The translations under genes were made by a program, and so were the position numbers. Shown here piece by piece: positions 8,741 to 17,033 of a stretch of 23,832 bases of DNA (position 1 is its first letter; every line of letters begins with the position of its first letter). Source of the stretch: Lingula anatina (taxonomy: Eukaryota; Brachiopoda; Lingulata; Lingulida; Lingulidae); the NCBI RefSeq assembly GCF_001039355.2, contig NW_019775890.1, positions 49,766 to 73,597 on the forward strand, in the 5' to 3' direction. The notes below the pieces were generated by a model. That model saw nothing but the letters and a program-made list of their open reading frames with translations. It ran no database searches and was not told the origin of the DNA.

Positions 8741-8995
8741 GACCTTTCCAGTTAACAAAAGCTGGAATGTAAGGTGGCCTTTCGCACTGTAAAAGGTGAT
8801 AGTTGAACTTTTGAAAACTGAAAGTTAATGAAAATGTGAATGACGGTCTTTCCGAGAAGTAAAAGTTGATAAAAAGATGACCTTTTACAAATGAAAGGTG
8901 AAAGATGACCTTTTCGTCAGGAAAGGATGATGAAAGATGAGGGATCATCTTTCGATAACATTTTGTAGATGAATGAAAGGCGATAAAAGGTGTTT
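8741..8995. repeat. Degenerate minisatellite of palindromic units
   Basis: At least six units start at about 8741, 8776, 8805, 8845, 8879 and 8907, spaced 28-40 bases apart. Each has the form G-ACCTTTY, a 6-9 base variable loop, then AAAGGTG-like sequence, so each can fold into a small hairpin. Unit 5 (ACCTTTT...GAAAGGT) is the clearest. Spacers are AT-rich (ATAAAAAGAT-like). A further related stretch lies at 8943-8995. The open frame on - across this stretch is a by-product of the repeat. Confidence 0.6.
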
Positions 8996-9013
8996 TTTCA
9001 TGCAGTGATGGTC

Positions 9014-9090
9014 CCGTATCTCGAAAGAATCGGTTATGGAATCGAGATACTTGCGCACGTGTGCAACATAGCGAACCTTTCGAGATACGG
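9014..9090. repeat. 77-bp foldback with 14-bp perfect arms
   Basis: CCGTATCTCGAAAG at 9014-9027 is the exact complement of 9077-9090. A third CGAGATAC lies inside at 9043-9050, and the centre carries GCGCACGTGTGC (9053-9064), itself nearly palindromic. This could be a tiny foldback transposon. No target duplication was identified. Confidence 0.55.
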
Positions 9091-9449
9091 AGCCCTGGCT
9101 ACGCATGGAGTGACACCTCAGTTTCGGATATAAAATAGAGAGAAAATAAATATTTTGTGGAAAATTTACTCGCCAAAAATAATATATATTCCATATTAAA
9201 TATCAACCATGTTTGTCTAAAGAACATATTAGTCCTATAATAACAGTGAAGTACCAATGTAGTGCATTTTCACAACCTTTGAGTATGAAAAAGGTACGCT
9301 GGATTATATAGCTGGGAATAAGGGAAATCTGGACAAACTCCCACATGTCTCTTCACGCTCTCCGCACTTTCACATATTATAAAACTGAGTGATGGGCCAA
9401 TTTAGAGCAATGGATAATGTATACCTCCTGCCACGAGGGCCCTACACCC
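9091..9449. other. No gene seen
   Basis: About 360 AT-rich bases between the foldback and the MITE-like element. No coding frame, RNA gene or obvious repeat was recognised. Confidence 0.4.
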
Positions 9450-9654
9450 CATTTCCATAGATTAGATCGACCTACTTTAGATCGACCTAACTCCCTGGGG
9501 GTTCACGCTAAATAGCTGTCAGCCGGGCGGACACGAAAGTTAATTACCCCCTTATTGCTTGTAGTAGGCGGGACGGACATTTAAGTCGGATTATCTGAAA
9601 GTAATCTAGTGAGACTCCCCGCGGGGATAGATTGATCTAAAATCTATGGGAATG
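9450..9654. mobile_element. 205-bp MITE-like element
   Basis: Terminal inverted repeats: CATTTCCATAGATT (9450-9463) pairs with the complement of 9641-9654, differing at one position, and similarity continues inward (AGATCGACCT against AGATCAATCT after a small shift). The interior contains a GATCGACCTA doublet (9467-9490) and a CCCCGCGGGG palindrome (9617-9626). Target duplications are not clear and no coding sequence is present, so the superfamily is unknown. Confidence 0.5.
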
Positions 9655-9851
9655 CGCCGTTTTGTTTACATTTATATTCATATATTCCATGCATTAATCT
9701 ATTCATTCTTTTATTTATTTTTATAACTTTTTTGGAAGGTGAAATATATTAAACAAAATTTAACTTCCTAATAGAACATATAAGGATAATTAAACAACTG
9801 AAAATAATAGAAAAATAATACATAAATAAGAGAGAATATTATGTTAAACTA

Positions 9852-10037
9852 TCAAAATAACAGTGAAAAGTATTCAATTTGATAACTCTCATGTTTGATA
9901 AAATTCAAACAGTTTGTTTCATAACCAGATGTTTTCGAATTTCTAATGTCATTGCCAATATTATTTCCTAGATTAAAGAGCTCCCTTTGATTCAAACATG
10001 TTCTGTGCTTGCCACCAGGCAAATGTAACCGTATTCT
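9852..10037 (-). other. Weak candidate terminal exon
   Basis: On the minus strand a good acceptor (TTTGTTTCAG, ending at about 10038) opens a frame reading R-I-R-L-H-L-P-G-G-K-H-R-T-C, then L-F-N-L-G-N-N-I-G-N-D, to a stop at 9852. No family is recognised and no partner exon was found nearby. It could be a chance frame. The only support is the acceptor and the length of open sequence. Confidence 0.2.
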
Positions 10038-10063
10038 GAAACAAATATATCTGTTGAAATCAC

Positions 10064-10110
10064 ACAATGACTATAACACCTAGACAATGACTATAACACC
10101 TAGACAATGA
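10064..10110. repeat. Tandem 20-bp repeat, 2.3 copies
   Basis: ACAATGACTATAACACCTAG occurs at 10064-10083 and 10084-10103 without change, followed by a partial third copy, ACAATGA. Confidence 0.9.
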
Positions 10111-10237
10111 GATGAAAAAATATTCAATATTCATGGGCATGCTGGTATAGGTGCTTGTTACTGTAACGGTTTTAACTTGAAAATAGACAAGACAACGCGG
10201 TAGTCTACATTAACATACTTTCTCTGTTTCGACACAG

Positions 10238-11791
10238 CTGACCGAAAGATGAACCTCAGCTACGTCTACAAGCCGCCTACCATGCCCCAGGATACTCGTA
10301 TTATACCGGATTACCTGGATGAGAGGGTCCAACAGCATCCTGATGGCGTGTGAGAGAATCGGCGTTTGCCTCATACTCCAAACCTTTGGTCCCCCGCCCC
10401 CCCCCCCCCCCCCGAAAGATTCGGTTGAAATGGCCAAAGCCATGAGTTGTTCTGCCGTCATCGTTTGCGCTTTCGGTTCCTCCTCTGCGTACGGTGAAAG
10501 TATTGTACAGGAATGGAGGAAATCTGTACGAGATGACAGCAGCAATCCTCTCTTAATATGCGCCGGGTCCAAAGCTACCGAAGATAACATTTCTTACGAA
10601 GACCTGGTCCGACCCAGTGAATCGGCCAGTGCAGAAGAAATACACATCGTGTCTGAAGTTCAGAATGCGGTTCAAATGGAAGATCCCTTGCTTGCATTAA
10701 TGACTTCTGGTAGCACAGGCAAGGCCAAAGCAGCCCTTTGCAACCACTTCCAATTCATTAACGCTCTCCGAGCGTCTTGTTTCCCTCTTCCATATATCGA
10801 CGGGGCACGTTATTTTAGCGATCGACCGTTTTCATGGGGCGTTGGCGCAATGTTGGGTACATATTTAATTCCATTTTCTGGTGTAACAATTTTGTTCTTA
10901 GACCCAGAGATTTCGGTCAGTAAAAGTGACGTCGCCATGATAAGGAAAATTCTTCAAGATGAGAGATGCACACACGCCGTCTTCATGCCTTATATTATGT
11001 ACGACTTGATTCACATCGACACCATCCCTGAATATGGACTCTCGCTTGTCGAGTATGCATTAAGCGGTGGACAGCCATTGGTAAAAGAAATGGCGTCGAA
11101 GTTCATGGAAAAATTCCCCAACTTGCTTCTGGTACAGACTTAAGGCTGCACGGAGTTTGGTCTCATAGCTTACCAGACCTATTCCATGGTTGAGGATATA
11201 GACCATGTCGGCTTCAACTGTCTGGAAATGGCACCGAATACTGAAGCAAAAGTTGTAGACAGCGACGGTCGGATAGTGAAGAAAAACACGGTCGGGGAAC
11301 TCCTTGTACGCGGACTACAGGCATTTGACAGGTACCTTAATAACGAGGAAAGTACCATGGCTGCCGTTACTCCGCAGCATTGGTTGAAGACCGGTGACCT
11401 CGTCACCATGAACGATGACAGCAGCATCCGCTTTGTTGGAAGGATGTCAGACGCCATCAGGAGGGCCGCCGTGCTAATATATCCTGTTGAAGTCGAGGTG
11501 GTGATCTCTAAACACCCAGAGGTGGATCAGGTCGTTGTGGTAGGAGTTCCTGATGAGAGATTCACCCAGGAGTTATGCGCATGCGTCATCCTGACCTACA
11601 GTCCTGGATCCTCGAAGGAACGCCTGGGTACCATTAAGGCATGGACGTCGGATCAGTTTCCTCCAGGTCCGGACGGTCTTTTCCTTGCGCCCAAATATTT
11701 CCTCTCCTTCCAGGATTTCCCTAAAACATATAATGGGAAAACGAGTCGACGCGATATTTCAAAGATTGCTGCTGAAAAATTTAGATATTGA
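10238..11791 (+). pseudogene. AMP-dependent acyl-CoA synthetase (ACSF2-like), disrupted
   Basis: Member of the ANL adenylating family, which activates carboxylic acids with ATP and joins them to CoA. An acceptor (TTCGACACAG, 10237) precedes an ATG at 10249 opening M-N-L-S-Y-V-Y-K-P-P-T-M-P-Q and ending H-P-D-G-V with a stop at 10351, a normal family N-terminus. A different frame carries the rest (about 10415-11791): D-S-V-E-M-A-K-A-M-S-C-S, the ATP-binding motif T-S-G-S-T-G-K-A-K (10703-10729), and G-R-M-S-D-A-I-R-R (A8, near 11438). The A10 segment F-P-K-T-Y-N-G-K-T-S-R-R includes the catalytic Lys. Between the two parts some 60-70 residues of the usual N-terminal domain are missing. TAA at 11141-11143 replaces the Tyr of the Y-G-C-T-E motif. 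The reading frame is otherwise open for about 460 codons, so inactivation looks recent or involves sequence error. Confidence 0.85.
10391..10413 (+). repeat. Poly-C tract (C5-G-C17)
   Basis: A run of five C, one G and seventeen C, directly before the conserved synthetase exon (GAAAG|ATTCGG). The paralogous fragment near 13434 has a shorter C-run followed by GTAAG at the same place. It may be the pyrimidine tract of an intron end that has expanded, or a site of sequence loss. Confidence 0.7.
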
Positions 11792-12306
11792 AAATATATG
11801 TACTTTCCTCCTGAATATCTTTTTGAAAAGCTTCTTTGACCTTGACAGAGTGCACGTTTTACTGCTTATCGTAAAACAGTGAAGTGTCTGTTGATTTTGT
11901 TTGATAAATGAAAAAATAAGACAATCTGTTTGTCTTCTTAGTCTTAATTAGTCATTCACTTACGCAGCTCTGTGGTAGGAAATGGCATCAATTAAATGTC
12001 TAATTACCGCAACTAAAACTTAACGATTCTACAAGAACCAGTTTGAAGAGCAGTGTGCACGTTGTATCGCTTATCGTAAAGCAGTGAAGTTTCGTGTAGC
12101 CGTTGACTTTGTTTGAACAAAAAAAAAATTAAGACAACCCATTTATCTTCTTATTCTTAATCTTTCATTCCCTTATGGAGTGGTAGGAAATGGTATCAAT
12201 TAGATTTCTAATTTCTGCAATTAAAACTGAACGCATAAACCAGTTTACCCATTACGTACTTTCATTATGTAACTGTCACTTGCACTGTGTCCTGTGTAGG
12301 AGTTCC
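11534..12306 (+). repeat. Terminal-exon unit 1 with paired 3'-flank repeats
   Basis: The end of the synthetase gene, from GGAGTTCCTGATGAGAG (residues V-P-D-E-R) through the stop and about 500 bases of 3' flank. The flank holds two diverged ~200-base repeats starting near 11844 and 12049. Each opens with GTGCACGTTKT..CTTATCGTAAA, passes an A-rich run, and ends with ACTAAAACTTAACGATTC or its variant. At 12293-12306 GTAGGAGTTCCTG reappears, marking the start of the next unit, which breaks off there. Confidence 0.65.
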
Positions 12307-13419
12307 TGGTGTTCTTTTTTTAAATATGTATCTAAGTATTTATCATATTTTATTTCGCAGAATTTCGCGAACGGTGTATAGCATTTACATTGATGTCAAC
12401 ACTGAAACCGTGCCATACCCCTGTATAAGCTTTTTTCAAAGTATAAATGAATTATACTACAGTCAACAAAGATTTTCTGATTAGGATTTTGTTTCATTTG
12501 ATCAATGAATGACTTGAGTTGATATGGTATGAGTTGTTTGATTTTTTAGACTAGTAGTACGTTGGACATCATTATTTGATGATATCAGAAAATTATATAG
12601 CATATGTGTTGTATAAAACGTAACTTAGTATCAATAAATGTACTAATCAAGACATATACAAAGTAGATATAATGTTGATATTGAGCATTATTAAGAATTA
12701 ATAATGAATGTTGATAAAGATGCACTGCATAATCAATTTTGACGACTTATTACTAAAGTGATGAGGAATGCAAGACATTATAATCTCATGATAAGCATGA
12801 TGGTTCATTGTTCTATTTGTAAATACATCAAGCCTTAATGTAAAGTTTTGTGTAAGTTATAACTTACTACATAATATGATAAATATAATAAAATAAGTTT
12901 TGGTAATTTACGTTATTATATTTGTATTTTCTTTGTTTAAATCATGAAACAATATTTAAGCATATGTTGTAAAACAGTTAAATTCAAGTACAGATTATTT
13001 TGTACATAATAAAGTAAATGGCTTACACTTTCACTAATTGCAGATAGTATTTAGAAAATCAAATGAGTAGAAGAATGTAGAGTCATTGAGTGTAAGTTAA
13101 ATTTCTTAAAGAGCCAACAAGTGTAGAAATTGTATTCGTGATAGGAATAGATGGAACATGTCAAAGCTACACACAGTTTTATTTGATTGGTTAAACTCTC
13201 AATAGATTTGCATGTTTCAGCCACCACATGTTAAACACATGCACATTTAGGATGGATATAGCCCAAGCATGAGTGATTCAAATAATATATCATATGTTTA
13301 ATGTAATTTTGGGAGTAAAATTGCTGTAGGGTATACTGCATTTCTACTGCAAACATGCTCCACACCACTACTGCACTAATGCTTCATTGCTACCCCGATA
13401 CTACTGCATTTTCTTGCGG
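12307..13419. other. No gene seen; AT-rich
   Basis: Over 1.1 kb of AT-rich sequence with no coding, RNA or repeat signal that I can support. AATAAA occurs near 13007 but has no gene to serve. Confidence 0.5.
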
Positions 13420-13625
13420 GAACCTTTGGCTACCCCCCGTAAGATGCGATTCAAATGGGCAAACTATGAGTTGTTCTGTCGTCATCGTTTACGCTTTCAG
13501 CTCCTCTGCTCTTTACGGTGAAAATATCGTACAGGAATGGCGGAAATATCTACGAGATGACAACGGCAATCCTGGATCCACTTTTAATATGCGCCGGGTT
13601 CAAAGCAACCGATGGTATACCCTCT
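13420..13625 (+). pseudogene. Acyl-CoA synthetase fragment (internal exon copy)
   Basis: Diverged copy of 10385-10580. It reads M-S-C-S-V-V-I-V-Y-A-F-S-S-S and I-V-Q-E-W-R-K-Y-L-R-D-D against M-S-C-S-A-V-I-V-C-A-F-G-S-S in the main copy. A short insertion near 13572 (GGATCCA) shifts the frame before C-A-G-F-K-A-T-D. The copy stops at ACCGATG|GTATAC, which could be a former exon end. No ATP-binding motif is present. Confidence 0.75.
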
Positions 13626-13851
13626 CTTACTCTGTGAAAACAATATTTAGCATTTAAACACATACAACACACGTTTAGCACCTGAACGCATTTAGAAATA
13701 TGTGTAAAAGCACGTATAGCTTTTCAGGTTTGTCACAGAAGAAAATGCTGTGCACGTTTGGCAAAGTTACACGTTTAGCTTTGTGTCTAGCTCCATCGGT
13801 ATATGACTCTATAAAAAACCTCCTAAATGCGTGGACCTGCTGAACAACACG

Positions 13852-14174
13852 TTAAAGCGATAATAACTCTTCGTTTTGGCCAAAAAATGAATTTTCCTGG
13901 AGTAAACAACACATTTCCCATAAATACCAATGGTTAATGAATCCATTTTTTTAACATTCAAAGTTAGTCCCTTTTTTTTTTTAAAGTGTGGAGATTTTAA
14001 ACAGTGTTTAGCCATCAATGGAGGTCACGTGGTCTAAAGGCAAGCTCAGATATCAGAATAAAAGCTATTACTGTCGTTTTTGTGGTGAAACAATATATTA
14101 TATTTCTATGAGTTATTCACAATGTTTTTTATTGTGAAATATAGATCTCATACGAAGATTTTTTATTCCTTTAA
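13852..14174. mobile_element. TTAA-flanked MITE, copy 2
   Basis: Same family as 3269-3613: TTAA at 13852-13855 and 14171-14174, inner element 315 bp, same left end AGCGATAATAACTCTTCG. Long shared stretches such as CATCAATGGAGGTCAC and AGATATCAGAATAAAAGC lie in the same order. The right terminal repeat has decayed (GAAGATTTTTTATTCCT). It is shorter than copy 1 because of small deletions in the middle. Confidence 0.8.
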
Positions 14175-14830
14175 GCTTTTTAAGCTTCTCACAGAAGAAC
14201 ATGTTAACATGCTTAGAAGTGTCGCACTTTTAGCTATATGATTAGTTTCACCGGTCCCATAACAAGTTTATTACAAGGCTCAACAATTTGGCTTAACACT
14301 TCCCTTGTAAACGTGTGGAGCTATTTAAGGCGCGGAGCAGCCTGCTCGAACGTATGATAAAGAGAATTGCCAAAGGACATTGTTTAATGTTACCCGAAAA
14401 TGACTTTTGAATGGATTTTTCTCCTAGCGTACTATCTTGTATATACATGGGGCAGACAAGTAGGTCACATAAGTAGGTTATATTTCTGACCAAAAATTTA
14501 AAGAAAGGCGCAGTCCAGTGTTCTTTATTGAATGAGCGTGTGATTTATTCACTTTATCCCTTGGCATGTCGACTTTAATTTAGTCGTATAAGAATCTAGT
14601 TGAAGTGGTTTATATGTGTTACTGGCAATCGACGCTCCTCCGATGCTCGGTTTATATACCTTAAGTAATATTCCAAATAACAAATAACGTTTTCACGACT
14701 TTATCAGATGGTTACATGTCGTTTATGGTTTGGAAGAACATTATGGTGATGTTATGGGCGTTTTTAACTCAATGCAAAATGGTGTCCTAGCTAGCAAAAA
14801 AATCCATTATAGTAACGTTATTATTTGTAG
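14175..14830. other. No gene seen
   Basis: About 650 bases without a supportable gene. 14180-14210 (CACAGAAGAACATG) resembles 13733-13752 (CACAGAAGAAAATG) on the other side of the MITE, perhaps a local duplication. Confidence 0.4.
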
Positions 14831-14844
14831 AAAGATTCGAAGTT

Positions 14845-15019
14845 TCGAGCACCTGGATACCATGAAGGAATGGAGGTCGGATCAGTTTCCGCCAGGTCTA
14901 GATGGTCTTTCTCTTGCGCCCAAATATTTCCTACCTTTCCAGGATTTTCCTAAAACATATAATGGCAAAACGAGTCGACGTGATCTTTCGAAGATTTCAG
15001 CTGAAATTTTAAGATGTTG
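14845..15019 (+). pseudogene. Acyl-CoA synthetase C-terminal exon copy 2
   Basis: Close copy of 11627-11791: L-D-T-M-K-E-W-R-S-D-Q-F-P-P-G, then F-P-K-T-Y-N-G-K-T-S-R-R, with the A10 Lys and stop retained (TGA at 15017-15019). It lacks the first ~90 bases of the exon seen in copies 1 and 3. It has no upstream domains and cannot be an enzyme. Its 3' flank matches that of copy 1. Confidence 0.85.
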
Positions 15020-15510
15020 AAAATATGAACTTTTCTCCTGATCATCATTTTGAAAAACATATTTGACCTTGACAGAGTGCACGTTTTGCCGCTTACCGTA
15101 AAGCAGCGGAGTGTCATGTTGCCGTTGATTTTGTTCAAAAAAAGAAAAAAAAAAAAAAAAAAAACAAGACAACCCGTCTGTCTTCTTGGTCTAAATTAGT
15201 GATTCCCTTATACAGCTATGTGGAATGGCACCAATTAAATTTCTAATTACTGCAACTAAAACTTAACGACTCTACAAGAACCAGTTTGAAGAGCAGAGCG
15301 CATATTTTCCTGCTCATCGTAAAGCAGTGAAGTGTCATGTAGCCGTTTATTTTGTTTGAAAAAAAAAAAAGAATTAGTCATTCCCTTATGGAGCTCTGTG
15401 GTAGGAAATGGCATCTATTAAATTTCTAATTAATGCAACTAAAACTTAACGATTCTACATAAACCAGTTTAACATTACGTACCTGTACAATGTCACGTGT
15501 ACTGCGTTCT
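15020..15510 (+). repeat. Paired ~200-bp 3'-flank repeats, second set
   Basis: Two repeats starting near 15071 and 15291 match those at 11844 and 12049: a GTGCACGTTTTGC-type start, an A-rich run (15138-15163 and 15359-15370), GGAATGGCACCAATTAAAT or its variant, and ACTAAAACTTAACGA. The set ends in CTGTGTAAGAGTTCCTG, the start of the third terminal-exon copy. Confidence 0.7.
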
Positions 15511-15770
15511 GTGTAAGAGTTCCTGATGAGAGATTATTTCAGGAGTTATGCGCATGCGTCATCCTCACCCACAGTCCTGGATCCTCCTAGGAACGCCTGG
15601 GTACCATTAAGGAATGGACGTTGGATCAGTTTCCTCTAGGTCCGGACGGCCAAATATTTCCTACCATTCCAGGATTTTCCTAAATATACAGCAGTAAAAC
15701 AAGACGGAGTGAACTAGCAGAAATTGCCTCGGAAAATTTGTATCTGACGTGCCATTCTCAAAAGGACTAA
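15511..15770 (+). pseudogene. Acyl-CoA synthetase C-terminal exon copy 3
   Basis: Copy of 11534-11791: V-P-D-E-R-L-F-Q-E-L-C-A-C-V-I-L, with a TAG after S-P-G-S-S (near 15587), then R-L-G-T-I-K-E-W. A small deletion near 15648 removes L-F-L-A-P and shifts the frame. The A10 Lys context (AGCAGTAAAACAAGACGGAG) is partly kept. It is the most decayed of the three copies. Confidence 0.8.
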
Positions 15771-15884
15771 CATATAGTATATGTAAAACTCAGCTTTGAC
15801 ATTTAACTAATTGACTATTTGTAATCAATCATGGTTATGGGATGATTCAAATATTAACAAAATATAATGGTATAAAGGTATATT

Positions 15885-16187
15885 CAGTTCAAAACGTCTG
15901 TATATTTTCTTAAGTTAAGTGACATTTCAAAGAATACAGAATCTACTGGTTGTCCGGAACCGCGCAAATTTAGATATAAACGTAATTTGGAATTAGGCTC
16001 GAAATACGGACACCGTTGGAAACTTTTAGATAGGATAACGCTTTCGTATAACCTCCCAGATTCGTGGTCGAAATCTTTACGTCCAAACGCTACAGAGGAA
16101 GAGTTTTGGATTACCGCCACTATCAAACAAGATGAAGTCGTCAAGGTTGAGGGCTGTGTGGTATGTCAGGAGGGGGATTTGATTTGA
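15885..16187 (+). other. Coding-like exon of unknown family
   Basis: The frame reads K-L-S-D-I-S-K-N-T-E-S-T-G-C-P-E-P-R near 15915, then L-G-S-K-Y-G-H-R-W-K-L-L-D-R-I and later E-E-E-F-W-I-T-A-T-I-K-Q-D-E-V-V, stopping at 16187. The residue pattern (G-x-x-W-K-x-L, E-E-x-F-W) looks like real protein and faintly recalls a death-fold helix, but I cannot assign it. No ATG or clear splice sites bracket it. Its last 50 bases belong to a repeat shared with 22775. Confidence 0.25.
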
Positions 16188-16295
16188 TTTATACAATATT
16201 AATCCATGCTATATATCCGTCAAAATGTGATCTAAAAGTATAAATAGCCCTTGGATAAGCTCAACAAGAAGTGGTTTATGTATCTGACAGGTACT
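16140..16295 (+). repeat. Dispersed repeat, copy 1 (partner at 22765)
   Basis: Shared blocks in the same order as 22765-22940: TCAAGG, GTGTGGTATGTC, AGGAGGGGGA, TTTATACA, AGTATAAA and GTGGTTTATGTA/CTGGTTTATGTA. Both copies run in the same direction. Confidence 0.6.
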
Positions 16296-16796
16296 TATAA
16301 TCCCATACTTTGTCACTATTACAAAATCAGATTCCAAAAGCAGTAAACATATAAATACTAAATGCAATCCATTATCTTTAAGACTTCATATGATGGAAAA
16401 TACAAAGTAAAACAAAATAGTTAAAACCTTTTCTTTTTCCTCGATGCCTAGTCCTGAGAGCTCGTCATCCATGGACACTTTGGGTGTTTTGTTTCACATA
16501 CTTTTACACAAAGGAAAACAGAAATACCTGAGAATATTTCTTTAACCTGAGCCTAGAATAGAAATAATACAACTTCGTCACCATACGAGAAGCCTGCATT
16601 TGTTCTTTATGGTTTACTAGCTGATATAGTGAGGTCACTTAAAAATACGCAGCCGACACTGCTCTCTGTAACTCAAGCAGAACAGAAAATAAACAAGAGG
16701 ACCATACGGCCTCCGGGCATTGTACCACCAGCTGGAATAAGTGCATTGTCATGGAGAAAAAATACAAAAACAAAAGCATTTTCTTATGTATAGACA
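16296..16796. other. No gene seen
   Basis: About 500 bases with no supportable gene. 16693-16720 (AACAAGAGGACCATACGG) resembles a short sequence that, from memory, recurs in bivalve genomes; this is weak evidence for a mollusc origin. Confidence 0.35.
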
Positions 16797-16949
16797 CTGT
16801 TATAATAAATATAATAATGAGATCCTTATATGGCGCCTAACATTCTACATCGAGGCACCTTACAATAGTGTATAATATACTAAAACCATTAAAATGAGTA
16901 CAATATTTAAATCTAAACACTCATTGGAAACCATTAAAAATTTACACTA

Positions 16950-17033
<84 letters not shown>

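Noticed and set aside
8741-8995. Array of palindromic units with variable spacers, CRISPR-like in outline
   Set aside because: Units are imperfect, spacing is irregular (28-40 bases), no cas-like genes occur, and the context is eukaryotic. Kept as a palindromic minisatellite.
10210-10590. Open minus-strand frame of 126 codons opposite the synthetase
   Set aside because: Antisense shadow of the synthetase exon; the Gly run comes from the poly-C tract.
14882-15172. Two overlapping minus-strand frames with a Phe-rich start
   Set aside because: Antisense to the synthetase terminal-exon copy and its A-rich flank.
16693-16720. AACAAGAGGACCATACGG as a bivalve-specific repeat
   Set aside because: Similarity is from memory and the stretch is short. 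Noted only as a weak hint about the organism.
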